NCBI GenBank assembly: GCA_019239975.1
Contig: JAFAZE010000083.1
Span: 1 to 33,586, forward strand
Length of the DNA: 33,586 nucleotides
Direction of reading: 5' to 3'
Origin: Streptosporangiaceae bacterium
Lineage (GTDB): Bacteria; Actinomycetota; Actinomycetes; Streptosporangiales; Streptosporangiaceae
Below, in pieces: positions 1 to 7,713 of the stretch. Position numbers and translations under genes: made by a program. The notes under the pieces are model-generated. The model saw only the letters and a list, made by a program, of their open reading frames with translations, made no database searches and was not told the origin of the DNA. Positions within the stretch are counted from its first letter, which is position 1. Each line of letters begins with the position of its first letter.

Positions 1-196
1 GGCCGGCGGCTGGACCGACTCCAGCGGCAACGAGACCGGCGACAAGTGCGCCTGGATCACCCCCGGCACCAGCGGCGGCTCCTTCGACCTGACCACCGCC
101 ACCGGCACCTTCGCCATGCAGACCACCTGGGCCAACGACGGCAACAGGGGCCGGGGAACGTGCGAAGCCAGCCACCCCATCGTCAGCAACGGCTGA
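1..196 (+). CDS. Secreted protein, C-terminal fragment (partial)
   Basis: The reading frame is open from the window edge (first full codon at position 2) to TGA at 194-196 and gives 64 residues beginning AGGWTDSSGNETGDKCAW. The composition is extracellular in style: Gly, Ser, Thr and Trp rich, with two cysteines (in DKCAW and GTCEA) that could form a disulfide. The G-W-x-D-x-x-G-x-E-x-x-D-K-C-A-W pattern resembles the end of secreted actinobacterial proteins of unknown function, but this is recalled similarity and not a search result. The 5' end lies outside the window, so signal peptide and catalytic domain cannot be judged. A perfect hairpin at 212-258 follows the stop and probably ends the transcript. 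Confidence 0.6.
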   Translation, partial: AGGWTDSSGNETGDKCAWITPGTSGGSFDLTTATGTFAMQTTWANDGNRGRGTCEASHPIVSNG

Positions 197-211
197 CCGC
201 AAGCAGTCCAT

Positions 212-258
212 CGCGCCGTGCCCGCTGCCCGCATCACCGGGGCAGCGGGCACGGCGCG
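212..258 (+). terminator. Perfect 19-bp stem-loop after the first gene
   Basis: Positions 212-230 (CGCGCCGTGCCCGCTGCCC) and 240-258 are exact reverse complements around a 9-nt loop, starting 15 bp after the stop of the partial gene. No T-tract follows, as is common for actinobacterial hairpin terminators. It separates the first gene from the NCS1 permease. Confidence 0.6.
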
Positions 259-366
259 TCTTGCCGCCAGCGCCGCGCCGGTTTCCGGTGACAGCAACGC
301 CGGGCATGAATGCGGGAAAGAGCCGGCCATGGCCGGCCCAACGGCGCATCCACCGGAGAGCGGCCC

Positions 367-1926
367 ATGTCAGCACCACCGGTCCAGGCCACCACGGTTC
401 AGGTCACTCACGACGACGGGCGGGTTGACCTCGCGGACCCGTCCGTCATAGCCGGCAGCCGGTACAGCAACGCGGAGCTCGCGCCCGTCCCGGTCCAGCG
501 GCGGACCTGGACGACATACAACTTCGTGGCGCTGTGGATGGGAATGGCGCACAACATTCCCAGTTACCTGCTCGCCTCCGGGCTGATCGTGCTCGGCATG
601 AACTGGCTGCAGGCCTTTCTCACGATCACGATCGCCAATCTGCTCGTACTGGTCCCCATGCTTCTCAACAGCCACGCTGGTACCAAGTACGGCATCCCCT
701 TCCCCGTCTTCTCCCGCGCGTTCTACGGCGTGCGCGGCGCCAACCTCGCCGCCCTGCTGCGGGCATTCGTGGCATGCGGCTGGTTCGGCATCCAAACCTG
801 GATCGGCGGCCAGGCCATCTACGTCATCATGGGGCGGCTCGCCGGGTCAGGCTGGTCCAACGCCACCACGTTCGCCGGGCAGCACTGGACGATGTGGCTG
901 TCGTTCGCGGTGTTCTGGATCCTGCAGATGGCGCTGATCTGGCGCGGCATCAACGCGCTGCGGCGATTCGAGAACTGGGCCGCTCCTCTGGTCACACTGG
1001 CGTTCACCGCGCTGCTCGCCTGGATCCTGATCAAGGCGGGAGGGATCGGGCCGCTGCTGCATCAAAAGGGCACGCTCGGCTGGGGGCCGAAGTTCTGGCC
1101 TGTCTTCTGGCCCTCGCTCATGGCCATGATCGCGTTCTGGGCAACGCTGTCGCTGAACATGCCGGACTTCACCAGGTTCGGCCGCGGCCAGCGGCAGCAG
1201 GCGATCGGCCAGCTGCTCGGCCTGCCCACCACGATGTCGTACATCGCGATCGTGTCCATCCTGGTCACCTCCGGGACCGAGGTGGTGTACCACGCTCAGA
1301 TCTGGGACCCGGTGACGCTCACCACCAAGTTCTCCAGCCCGGTCGTCGTGGTGATCGGCCTGCTGATGGTGGTCCTCGCGACCATGTGCGTGAACGTGGC
1401 CGCCAACGTGGTCAGCCCGTCCTACGACTTCTCCAACGCCTCACCGCGGCTGATCAGCTTCCGGTTCGGCGGCCTGATCACCGGGGTACTCGGCATCGCC
1501 ATCCAGCCGTGGCGGCTGGTGTCCGATCCGCACCTGTACATCTTCGTCTGGCTCGACTTCTACGGCGGAATCCTCGGCGCGGTGGCCGGGGTGCTGATCG
1601 CCGGCTACTGGGTGCGCAGCCGGACCCGTCTCGGTCTGGCCGCCCTGTACGAGCCGGGCGGCCGCTACTGGTACAGCGGCGGCTGGAACTGGCGCGCGGT
1701 CGCCGCCACCGTCATCGGCGGCGTCCTCGCTGTCGGCGGCGCCTGGTCCGCGCCAGGCGCGGGCCCTTTCCCGGCCCAGGGGCTGATCCCGCTGCTCAAG
1801 CCGCTGTATTCGTACAGCTGGGTGGTTGGCCTCGGCGCCGGGTTCGTCATCTACCTGCTGCTGTCGCTGGTCGCCAGGCCCTCCGCACAGCATGCGGCGA
1901 CCGCGCGAACGCTTGCCGCCGGCTGA
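367..1926 (+). CDS. NCS1-family nucleobase/hydantoin/allantoin:cation symporter
   Basis: Integral membrane transporter of 519 residues with about 12 hydrophobic segments, typical for nucleobase:cation symporter-1 proteins. In the Mhp1 hydantoin permease, substrate is bound by a Trp and Gln in a W-x-x-x-Q segment of TM3 and by an Asn in TM8. Equivalent residues appear here in GWFGIQTW (Trp139, Gln143) and SLNMPDFTRF (Asn264). Likely substrates are therefore cytosine, uracil, allantoin or a hydantoin; the exact one cannot be read. The start at 367 is preferred because GGAGAG (355-360) lies 6 nt upstream; an in-frame ATG at 310 has no such site and adds an unconserved-looking head. It stands alone, with no purine or pyrimidine catabolic gene beside it, and is followed within 100 bp by an ArsR-type regulator that has its own promoter. 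Confidence 0.9.
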   Translation: MSAPPVQATTVQVTHDDGRVDLADPSVIAGSRYSNAELAPVPVQRRTWTTYNFVALWMGMAHNIPSYLLASGLIVLGMNWLQAFLTITIANLLVLVPMLLNSHAGTKYGIPFPVFSRAFYGVRGANLAALLRAFVACGWFGIQTWIGGQAIYVIMGRLAGSGWSNATTFAGQHWTMWLSFAVFWILQMALIWRGINALRRFENWAAPLVTLAFTALLAWILIKAGGIGPLLHQKGTLGWGPKFWPVFWPSLMAMIAFWATLSLNMPDFTRFGRGQRQQAIGQLLGLPTTMSYIAIVSILVTSGTEVVYHAQIWDPVTLTTKFSSPVVVVIGLLMVVLATMCVNVAANVVSPSYDFSNASPRLISFRFGGLITGVLGIAIQPWRLVSDPHLYIFVWLDFYGGILGAVAGVLIAGYWVRSRTRLGLAALYEPGGRYWYSGGWNWRAVAATVIGGVLAVGGAWSAPGAGPFPAQGLIPLLKPLYSYSWVVGLGAGFVIYLLLSLVARPSAQHAATARTLAAG

Positions 1927-1945
1927 CTCAGGCCCAAAGCCGCTC

Positions 1946-1998
1946 TTGACATGCACCCTGCAGGCTGCATATATTTCATGCAGCCAAACGGCTGCATG
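1946..1998 (+). promoter_or_regulatory. Promoter and nested ArsR-type operator
   Basis: A near-consensus promoter, TTGACA (1946-1951), 18-bp spacer, TATATT (1970-1975), precedes the regulator gene. Three copies of the half-site GGCTGCA/TGCAGCC overlap it: GGCTGCA at 1963-1969 and a perfect inverted repeat CATGCAGCC-AAAC-GGCTGCATG at 1977-1998. The sites cover the end of the spacer, flank the -10 box and span the predicted transcription start, as expected for negative autoregulation. An in-frame ATG at 1951 falls inside this promoter and is not a plausible translation start. Confidence 0.8.
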
Positions 1999-2013
1999 TT
2001 AAGGATGGCGGAG

Positions 2014-2799
2014 ATGGACGAGGTGTTCAGGGCGCTGGCCGACCCCAGCAGACGCCGCCTGCTGGACAGCCTGAACTCCCGGAGCGGGCAGAGCCTGCGT
2101 GAGCTGTGCGCCGGTCTGGACATGGCGCGGCAGTCGGTCAGCAAGCACCTGGCGGTGCTGGAGGAGGCCAACCTTGTCACCACGGTGTGGCGGGGGCGGG
2201 AGAAGCTGCACTACCTCAACGCCGAGCCGATCAACGCCATCGCCGACCGCTGGATCAGCCAGTACGACCGCGACCGGGTCCGCGCGCTCGCGGACCTGAA
2301 GACAGCATTGGAGTCCGAGCCGATGGGAAACCCCGAGTTCGTGTACACGACCTACATCAACACCACGCCGGAGCGGCTGTGGCAGGCGCTGACCGACCCG
2401 GTCTTCACGCAGCGTTACTGGGAAACGGCCTTCAAGACGGACTGGACGCCGGGATCCCCGATGACCTGGGACAACCATGGTGTGCTCATCACCGACCCCG
2501 AGCAGGTCGTCCTCGAAGCCGAGCCGGGCCGCCGGCTGTCCTACACCTGGCACACGATAACTCCCGAGCTGGCCCGGCGGTTCGGCTGGGATGACGAGCT
2601 CCTCGCCACGCTGACCAGCGAGCGCCGCTCGAAGGTGACCTTCGACATCGAGCCGGCCGGCCCGGGCGTCAAGCTGACCGTCGTCCACGACGGGTTCGAC
2701 CCGGGCAGCACCGTCGCCGAGATGGTCAGTGCCGGCTGGCCGCAGGTCATCTCCAGCCTCAAGACCCTGCTCGAAACCGGCGACCCGCTTCCGGCCTAG
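2014..2799 (+). CDS. ArsR-family HTH regulator fused to SRPBCC (AHSA1-like) domain
   Basis: Cytoplasmic protein of 261 residues. Residues 1-90 form an ArsR-type winged helix (MDEVFRALADPSRRRLLDSL; recognition region about 38-52, SVSKHLAVLEEANLV; wing about 57-68). Residues from about 108 to the end form an SRPBCC/AHSA1-type ligand-binding fold beginning NPEFVYTTYINTTPERLWQALTDP. Such fusions are known in actinobacteria; the SRPBCC part probably senses a hydrophobic ligand, whose identity is unknown. The start at 2014 is chosen because AAGG (2001-2004) lies 9 nt upstream and the family usually begins M-D-E-V-F; in-frame ATGs at 1951 and 2005 lie in the promoter or directly against the AAGG. 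Its own operator overlaps the promoter, so autoregulation is likely. Target genes besides itself are not evident. Confidence 0.9.
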   Translation: MDEVFRALADPSRRRLLDSLNSRSGQSLRELCAGLDMARQSVSKHLAVLEEANLVTTVWRGREKLHYLNAEPINAIADRWISQYDRDRVRALADLKTALESEPMGNPEFVYTTYINTTPERLWQALTDPVFTQRYWETAFKTDWTPGSPMTWDNHGVLITDPEQVVLEAEPGRRLSYTWHTITPELARRFGWDDELLATLTSERRSKVTFDIEPAGPGVKLTVVHDGFDPGSTVAEMVSAGWPQVISSLKTLLETGDPLPA

Positions 2800-2810
2800 A
2801 GTGCGGAACG

Positions 2811-2839
2811 CCCGCGTGGGGATGCTGTCCCCACCCGGG
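2811..2839 (+). terminator. Stem-loop after the ArsR-SRPBCC gene
   Basis: GTGGGGA (2816-2822), a 5-nt loop, and TCCCCAC (2828-2834) form a perfect 7-bp stem. Beyond one C/C mismatch it continues with CCCG/CGGG. It begins 12 bp after the regulator's stop codon and precedes the promoter of the lipase-like gene. Confidence 0.5.
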
Positions 2840-2881
2840 CGGCTGGGGCGCCCCGCCGATTCGATGCGGTGGCTGGCCACA

Positions 2882-2917
2882 TTCACGCTCGCGCGGCAAG
2901 TCCCTAGCGTCATCTGC
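2882..2917 (+). promoter_or_regulatory. Leaderless-type promoter of the lipase-like gene
   Basis: TTCACG (2882-2887), a 17-bp spacer and TAGCGT (2905-2910, fits TANNNT) end 7 nt before the ATG at 2918, and no Shine-Dalgarno sequence precedes that ATG. This spacing puts the transcription start at or next to the ATG, the arrangement seen for leaderless mRNAs in actinobacteria. Confidence 0.5.
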
Positions 2918-4342
2918 ATGACAGCAAAACAGCACACCTTTGACGAGAGGCCCGCCGGTGACCAGGCACACGTCAGGCAGCGGCGGGCAGCGGCCGGCCA
3001 GGCGTCCGCCGGGCGGCGGTGGCCGGTGCCCCGCGTGCTCGCCGCCGGGATGGTGATGACCTGCGCGGCGGCGATCGCGGCCGCGACCGGAACAGCCACC
3101 GCGATCCGGGCAGCCGCCACGACCATTCCTGCCGGGAAGGCGGCCGGCGCTTATGCCGGTAATACGGCCGGCGCGGCTGGCGCCGGCCGCGGCGAGCTGG
3201 TGTCGGCGACGCCGCTGCGCACGCTGCCCGGTAAGGCGGCGGTCAAAACCGAGCTGGCCTCGGACGGGTTCAGCACCAGGTATGCCCGTTACGGAGTGCG
3301 GACCTACCGGCTGGTGTACCGGACAGTCGACGCCAAGGGCCGTCCCACGACCGCCAGCGGCTTGCTCGCCCTCCCCATCGGCGGGCCGCGCGTGCTGACC
3401 GCGGTTTCCTTCACCCATGGCACCGAAAACTACAGAGGCGACGCGCCGTCGATGCAGCCGAGCGGCTGGGAGCCGGCGCCCGTCTATACGTACGCCTCCG
3501 CGGGATTCGCCGCCGCCGCGCCCGATTACCTGGGCCTGGGTACCGGACCCGGGCTGCAGCCGTGGATGGACGTGCCGTCGGAGACGACCACGACCCTGGA
3601 CATGCTGCGCGCGGCGCGCGGCTACCTGACCAGCCACGGCGGGGTGCTGCGCCGCCGGGTCATGGTTACCGGCTTCTCCCAGGGCGCCTCGGCTGCCCTT
3701 GGCCTGGCACGGGCGCTGGAAGACCGCGGCGACCGGTGGTTCCGGCTCGGCGCGCTCGCGCCGATCAGCGGCGCCTACGACTTCCAGGGCGCGGAACTGC
3801 CCGCACTGCTCAGCGGCGAGCTCGTCAAGCTGAACCCGAACCCGCGGCTGGGCGCCAAGATCAGCGTCATCTACGCCGCGTTCACGCTGGTCGGCTTCAA
3901 CCGGGTGCACCACGTCTACAGCAGGCCCGGTGAGGTCTTCGCCCACGCCTACGCGGGAACCATCGAGCGGCTCTTCGACGGACACCATACCGGAGTCGAC
4001 CTGTTCAACGGCACGCCAGCCACGCTGGACAAACTGCTCACCGCGCACGGCTTCGCCCTGCTGCGGCACCCGGCTGGCGGCCTGGCCACGGCGCTGAAGA
4101 TCGCCGACGGCGTCTGCACGGGCTGGGCACCCAGCGCGCCGGCGCGACTGTACATGGCGACCCGCGACGAGCAGGCCGTCAACGCCAGCACCTGGCACTG
4201 CCGGGCACAGTTCAAGGCCAGCCACAGGCCCGTTCCGGTTATCAATCTCGGCACTCCCGACTACCAGGGATCACGTCACTACGGCTCGAACGTGGCCGGG
4301 ACCGCCCAGATCGTCCGGTGGTTCCTCGAGCTCGCTCGCTGA
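2918..4342 (+). CDS. Secreted lipase-like alpha/beta hydrolase
   Basis: Protein of 474 residues. A basic stretch (RRWPVPR, about 33-39) is followed by a hydrophobic Ala-rich segment to about residue 63, suggesting an export signal with an unusually long N-region, or an anchor. The catalytic domain resembles secretory lipases (LIP, PF03583-like): SFTHGT near 164-169 as oxyanion-region strand, nucleophile elbow GFSQGAS with Ser254, and a late Asp/His pair plausibly in ATRDEQ and GSRHYGSN. The likely substrate is a lipid or another ester; specificity cannot be read. The start at 2918 is chosen because a TANNNT -10 box lies 7 nt upstream and no ribosome site exists. The frame is open further upstream, overlapping the regulator gene, but that part lacks a start signal and overlaps a hairpin. 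Confidence 0.8.
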   Translation: MTAKQHTFDERPAGDQAHVRQRRAAAGQASAGRRWPVPRVLAAGMVMTCAAAIAAATGTATAIRAAATTIPAGKAAGAYAGNTAGAAGAGRGELVSATPLRTLPGKAAVKTELASDGFSTRYARYGVRTYRLVYRTVDAKGRPTTASGLLALPIGGPRVLTAVSFTHGTENYRGDAPSMQPSGWEPAPVYTYASAGFAAAAPDYLGLGTGPGLQPWMDVPSETTTTLDMLRAARGYLTSHGGVLRRRVMVTGFSQGASAALGLARALEDRGDRWFRLGALAPISGAYDFQGAELPALLSGELVKLNPNPRLGAKISVIYAAFTLVGFNRVHHVYSRPGEVFAHAYAGTIERLFDGHHTGVDLFNGTPATLDKLLTAHGFALLRHPAGGLATALKIADGVCTGWAPSAPARLYMATRDEQAVNASTWHCRAQFKASHRPVPVINLGTPDYQGSRHYGSNVAGTAQIVRWFLELAR

Positions 4343-4391
4343 CCATGGCCCGGCCGTCACGGTGACGGCGCAGGCCAGGGCCGTGCCGCGA

Positions 4392-4410
4392 AGCCTTCAG
4401 AAAACCTGCA
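4392..4410 (+). repeat. 19-bp direct repeat, copy 1
   Basis: AGCCTTCAGAAAACCTGCA, identical to 4759-4777, 367 bp apart. It starts 50 bp after the stop of the lipase-like gene. Confidence 0.7.
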
Positions 4411-4758
4411 GGCCCTCACGCGACGATGAACGGAGGGCACCAAGGGAAGGAAATGCGGTGCCGGCAACGGCCCGCGTACCACCGGGCAGGTGTCCTCGAT
4501 CAACGTGCTGACCTGGCAGACGGCCACCCACCGTGTGCTCGCGAGGCACGGCTGCCGCCCCGGGGGAATCCCCCCCGCCCCCGGGGCGGCCTCGGCCGGA
4601 GCCCTCCGGGATTCGCCCGAGGCTGTGTGCGGGTCTCGTCGTCGTACCGGCCTCCGGGCGCCTGCTTGCCGAGGGTGGGCCGCGCGCCAGGTGCTGACCA
4701 GAGCCGCGGCCACATCGGTGCTGCCGCCACTCGACGGGGCAGCACACCACGGTCTGGC

Positions 4759-4777
4759 AGCCTTCAGAAAACCTGCA
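4759..4777 (+). repeat. 19-bp direct repeat, copy 2
   Basis: Identical to 4392-4410. It is followed by an A-rich stretch (GGATAAAAG, 4791-4799) and lies upstream of the secreted propeller gene, where a promoter is expected. Confidence 0.7.
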
Positions 4778-4871
4778 CGCCGCTTGGTGAGGATAAAAGC
4801 CGGGGCCTGCCCGGGCGCGCGAGCGCGTCCGGGTGGCCCCCCGATGACCACCTTCACGAAAGGGGACCTCG

Positions 4872-5936
4872 ATGCATGTGGTCAAGAGATCGCTGACCGC
4901 GGCGGCCGTCGCGGTGGCGGGATTCACCGCGCTCTCCCTGCAGGGCAGCGCCAGCGCGGTGACCTGGCAGCTGATGTCGTCACCGACGATCGAGGCGCTG
5001 CCGGACTCGGCGACGAGCGCGTGGGGCCTGAGCGCGAGCACCGACGGCACGGTGTCCGCCGTGCACTGGAACGGGACGGCCTGGAGTTCTACCGCGCTGA
5101 CACGCACGGCCACCGAGTCGGCCATCGCGGGCAGCGGGGCGGCCAACGCCTGGGTGGTGGGTTCGCGCCAGGTCGGCTACGACCGGCACCAGCCCTACTT
5201 CACGCACTTCAACGGCTCGGCATGGACCGAGTTCGCGCTACCGGATGACGGCGCCAGCGAGGCGCTGAGCAGCGTGGCGATGGTCAGCCCATCTGATGTC
5301 TGGGCCGCGGGCAGCAACCTGCTCGCGCACTGGAACGGCAGCCGGTGGTCGCGGGTGACGCGTCCCGCGCCGTCCGGCGCGGCCGGCAGCGAGATCCAGC
5401 TGGTCACCGCCAGCGGCAGCGGCCTGTGGGCTGCCGGCACCGCAGCGGTCGGCGGCTCGACGGTCGAGTTCGCCGCCCGCTGGGACGGCACGAGCTGGGC
5501 CGTGACGTCGACGCTCGCCGCGGCCGCGGGCCACTGGTGGGAGGTCTACAACATCGCGGCGTCGTCGCCTACGAACGCGTGGCTCTCGATCACGGATAAC
5601 GACCAGAACTTCGATACCACCGCCCTCGCCGCGCACTGGAACGGGACGTCGTGGACGATCACCCCGATGCCGGCGGCCGGAACGATGCAGACCCTGACAT
5701 GGATCGCCGCCAGCGGCAACGACGCCTATGCGGTGGGAACCTACGAGAACAATTCCGGGGACAATGCCTTCCGCGCGGTGGTCTACCACTGGAACGGAAG
5801 CGCCTGGGCACGGGTGCCGTTCCCGGTCACATCCGCCTACAGCGCCGCCGCACGGGTCGGCTACGTGCCCGGCACCGGGGCTGTATGGGTCAGTGGCGGC
5901 GAAACCACCGGCGATTTCGCCGCACGGACCGGCTGA
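4872..5936 (+). CDS. Secreted beta-propeller-like repeat protein
   Basis: Protein of 354 residues with a clear signal peptide (MHVVKRSLTAAAVAVAGFTA, cleavage probably after GSASA near residue 29). The mature part has about six repeats, each containing a short motif of type (H/R)-(W/F)-(N/D)-G-(T/S)-x-W: HWNGTAW (65-71), HFNGSAW, HWNGSRW, RWDGTSW, HWNGTSW and HWNGSAW. Each motif is preceded by a strand with A-W-A-V-G or similar (NAWVVGS, DVWAAGS, GLWAAGT, DAYAVGT). Such repeats suggest a beta-propeller of about six blades on the cell surface or secreted. No catalytic motif is visible. AAAGGGG (4858-4864) lies 7 nt before the ATG. Function is unknown; a binding role is only inference from the fold. 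Confidence 0.75.
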   Translation: MHVVKRSLTAAAVAVAGFTALSLQGSASAVTWQLMSSPTIEALPDSATSAWGLSASTDGTVSAVHWNGTAWSSTALTRTATESAIAGSGAANAWVVGSRQVGYDRHQPYFTHFNGSAWTEFALPDDGASEALSSVAMVSPSDVWAAGSNLLAHWNGSRWSRVTRPAPSGAAGSEIQLVTASGSGLWAAGTAAVGGSTVEFAARWDGTSWAVTSTLAAAAGHWWEVYNIAASSPTNAWLSITDNDQNFDTTALAAHWNGTSWTITPMPAAGTMQTLTWIAASGNDAYAVGTYENNSGDNAFRAVVYHWNGSAWARVPFPVTSAYSAAARVGYVPGTGAVWVSGGETTGDFAARTG

Positions 5937-6016
5937 CCCGCGGCGGCGCGGATGTCCCGGCACCTCGGCGTGCCCCGCCCTGTACATGGTCACGGTGCCG
6001 GGATGATGCTTGGACC

Positions 6017-6793
6017 ATGAAGTTCGAGCACATCCTCGTCGAGCGTTCCGGCGATTTCGCCGCTGTCACCATGAACCGGCCCCAGCGCCGCAACGCTCTG
6101 TCCCTCGAGCACATGCGGGAATTGATCGCGGCCTTCCGTGACCTCGGCGACAGCGACGCCCTGGGCATCGTCCTGGCGGGAAACGGCCCGGTGTTCAGCG
6201 CCGGGCATGACTTCGCCGATGTCGCCGGCGCCGGCCTGCCGGCGGTTCGCTCGCTGCTGCTGACCTGCACCGAGCTGATGACGCTGATCCAGCAGGTGCC
6301 GCAGCCGGTGGTGGCGCGGGTGCACGGGCTCGCAACGGCGGCCGGCTGCCAGCTGATCGCGAGCACTGACCTGGCGGTGGCCAGCGAAGACGCGGGCTTC
6401 GCGGCGCCAGGCGGCAAGGGCGGCTGGTTCTGCCACACGCCCATGGTGGCGATCGCGAGGAACGTCGGGCGCAAGCGCGCCATGGAGCTGGCCCTGTCCG
6501 GCGACGTCATCGACGCGCGCACCGCGCTCGACTGGGGCCTGGTCAACCGGGTCGTGCCGACCGCCCGGCTCGACGACGCCGTCCGCGATCTCCTCGAGCG
6601 CACGACGCGCGGTTCGGCCGTGAGCAAGGGCATCGGCAAGCAGGCGCTCTACGCCCAGATCGACCTGGACCAGCCAAAGGCTTACGCCTACGCCGTCGAG
6701 GTCATGGCCGCGACCAGCCAGCTCCCCGACGCGCAGGAGGGAATCCGCGCGTTCCTGGAAAAGCGCAAGCCGAACTGGCAGCACGGCCGGTAA
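6017..6793 (+). CDS. Enoyl-CoA hydratase/isomerase-family protein, ECHDC3-like
   Basis: Cytoplasmic crotonase-fold protein of 258 residues. The oxyanion-hole segments are present (VFSAGHDF near 59-66; HGLATAAGCQLIAS near 103-116). The two glutamates that catalyse hydration in classical enoyl-CoA hydratases are absent: the position of the first is Gln112 (AAGCQL), and the QPE motif of the second reads APGG. This combination matches my knowledge of ECHDC3-type proteins, whose reaction is poorly defined, so plain hydratase annotation would be unsafe. The ATG at 6017 is chosen because the protein then starts at the expected family position (MKFEHILVER); no ribosome site is visible. GATGCT ends 6 nt upstream, so a leaderless message is possible. 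It appears to be a single-gene unit; no other fatty-acid gene lies nearby. Confidence 0.88.
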   Translation: MKFEHILVERSGDFAAVTMNRPQRRNALSLEHMRELIAAFRDLGDSDALGIVLAGNGPVFSAGHDFADVAGAGLPAVRSLLLTCTELMTLIQQVPQPVVARVHGLATAAGCQLIASTDLAVASEDAGFAAPGGKGGWFCHTPMVAIARNVGRKRAMELALSGDVIDARTALDWGLVNRVVPTARLDDAVRDLLERTTRGSAVSKGIGKQALYAQIDLDQPKAYAYAVEVMAATSQLPDAQEGIRAFLEKRKPNWQHGR

Positions 6794-6831
6794 CCGCCGC
6801 ACGGCAGGTAACCGCCGTGGGGACGGCAGCC

Positions 6832-6867
6832 GCCGGTGGGGACGCAATGGCCGGTGGGGACGCAATG
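6832..6867 (+). repeat. 18-bp tandem duplication
   Basis: GCCGGTGGGGACGCAATG is repeated exactly at 6832-6849 and 6850-6867, with degenerate partial copies before and after. It lies in the gap behind the crotonase gene. No function is visible. Confidence 0.7.
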
Positions 6868-6964
6868 CCGCATGGGGCCCTCGCCGGCACCCGGGCTCCC
6901 TCCAGCGCCAGTGACAGGAAAGGCATAAGACAATCACGATAAGTAAAACTTTCCTCCGCGAACG

Positions 6965-6993
6965 GTGACAGATACGACATAGTTAACTACTAT
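6965..6993 (+). promoter_or_regulatory. Promoter of the phospholipid operon
   Basis: GTGACA (6965-6970), a 17-bp spacer and TACTAT (6988-6993) lie within the most AT-rich part of this gap (about 6925-7005). The predicted start near 7000 leaves a leader of about 85 nt before the ATG at 7087. Confidence 0.6.
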
Positions 6994-7086
6994 GGGTAAA
7001 TCCCCGGTAAACAGGCCAGGGTGCCCAAACCGTCTCAGACCCGGCGGACAGCCGGCCTGACAGTACCCGCGCGGAAAGGGAAGCGA

Positions 7087-7713
7087 ATGGAAGACCCCGA
7101 TCCGGGCGTGAGCTGGCGCCCGCACCTCAACCGCGCGAACGCCGCCACAACGGCGGGATTCACGGCCGGCATCGTGGCCATCCTGGTCGTGGTCAGCACG
7201 GGAGCGCCGGTTCCGGCTGGGTGGCTGTGGACCGCGGCCGGCCTGGTGATCGTCGCGGCCGTCGCCGATCTCGTGGACGGGACGCTGGCCCGCCACTACC
7301 ACACCGACGGCCCGTTCGGTCACGGCCTGGACACCATCAGTGACGTTGTGTCCTTCGGCGTCGCTCCCGCCATCATCGCTTACTCCGCGGCGCTGTACAG
7401 GCACCCGGTGCCCGGCGCCGCCGCCGTGGTGGTGTGGTGCATCGCCGTGCAGTGGAGGCTGGCGCGGTACCTGGTGCGTGGTCACCAGAAGGCCTACACC
7501 GGCTGCCCGTGCCCGCTGGCCGCGGTGCTGCTGGCCATCCTCCTGGCCACGGGCGCCGGCCTGTACGCGGCAATGGCCGCCATGGTGGTGCTGAGCGCGC
7601 TCATGGTCAGTTCCGTGCCGGTTCCGGCCTGGCGGGATCTCATCCAGGCCGGAAAGGCCCGCGGGACAGCGGTGCTGCCGCTCGCCGTCCCGCGGAAGGG
7701 TCAGATGAGTTGA
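7087..7713 (+). CDS. pssA: CDP-alcohol phosphatidyltransferase, probable phosphatidylserine synthase
   Basis: Membrane enzyme of 208 residues that transfers a phosphatidyl group from CDP-diacylglycerol to an alcohol. The family signature DG-x2-AR-x8-G-x3-D-x3-D is complete: Asp64, Gly65, Ala68, Arg69, Gly78, Asp82 and Asp86. Hydrophobic segments flank it (about 21-38, 46-60 and 89-100, with more to the C-terminus). The serine specificity is inferred from the operon, which ends with a phosphatidylserine decarboxylase; the motif alone would also fit phosphatidylglycerol- or phosphatidylinositol-type synthases. The ATG at 7087 follows GGAAAGGGAAG. An in-frame GTG at 7021 lies close behind the promoter and lacks a ribosome site. 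The stop codon overlaps the TTG start of the next gene (TTGA). Confidence 0.88.
   Translation: MEDPDPGVSWRPHLNRANAATTAGFTAGIVAILVVVSTGAPVPAGWLWTAAGLVIVAAVADLVDGTLARHYHTDGPFGHGLDTISDVVSFGVAPAIIAYSAALYRHPVPGAAAVVVWCIAVQWRLARYLVRGHQKAYTGCPCPLAAVLLAILLATGAGLYAAMAAMVVLSALMVSSVPVPAWRDLIQAGKARGTAVLPLAVPRKGQMS

Larger units (their letters stand above)
4343..4871 (+). other. Non-coding stretch with a 19-bp direct repeat
   Basis: These 529 bp hold no convincing gene. The sequence AGCCTTCAGAAAACCTGCA occurs exactly at 4392-4410 and again at 4759-4777. The second copy lies 95 bp before the ATG of the beta-propeller-like gene, so both may be promoter elements and the first may belong to a lost or degraded gene copy. 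GC-rich self-complementary sequence occurs around 4557-4585. Short frames in between (for example from 4453) show no protein-like conservation features. Confidence 0.4.

Noticed and set aside
1951..2013. Upstream start for the ArsR-SRPBCC protein
   Set aside because: The extra residues are encoded by the -10 box and operator; the predicted transcript starts after this ATG.
4426..5248. Frames in the gap before and over the start of the propeller gene
   Set aside because: They overlap a gene with a clear signal peptide and ribosome site, and read Arg/Pro-rich without structure.
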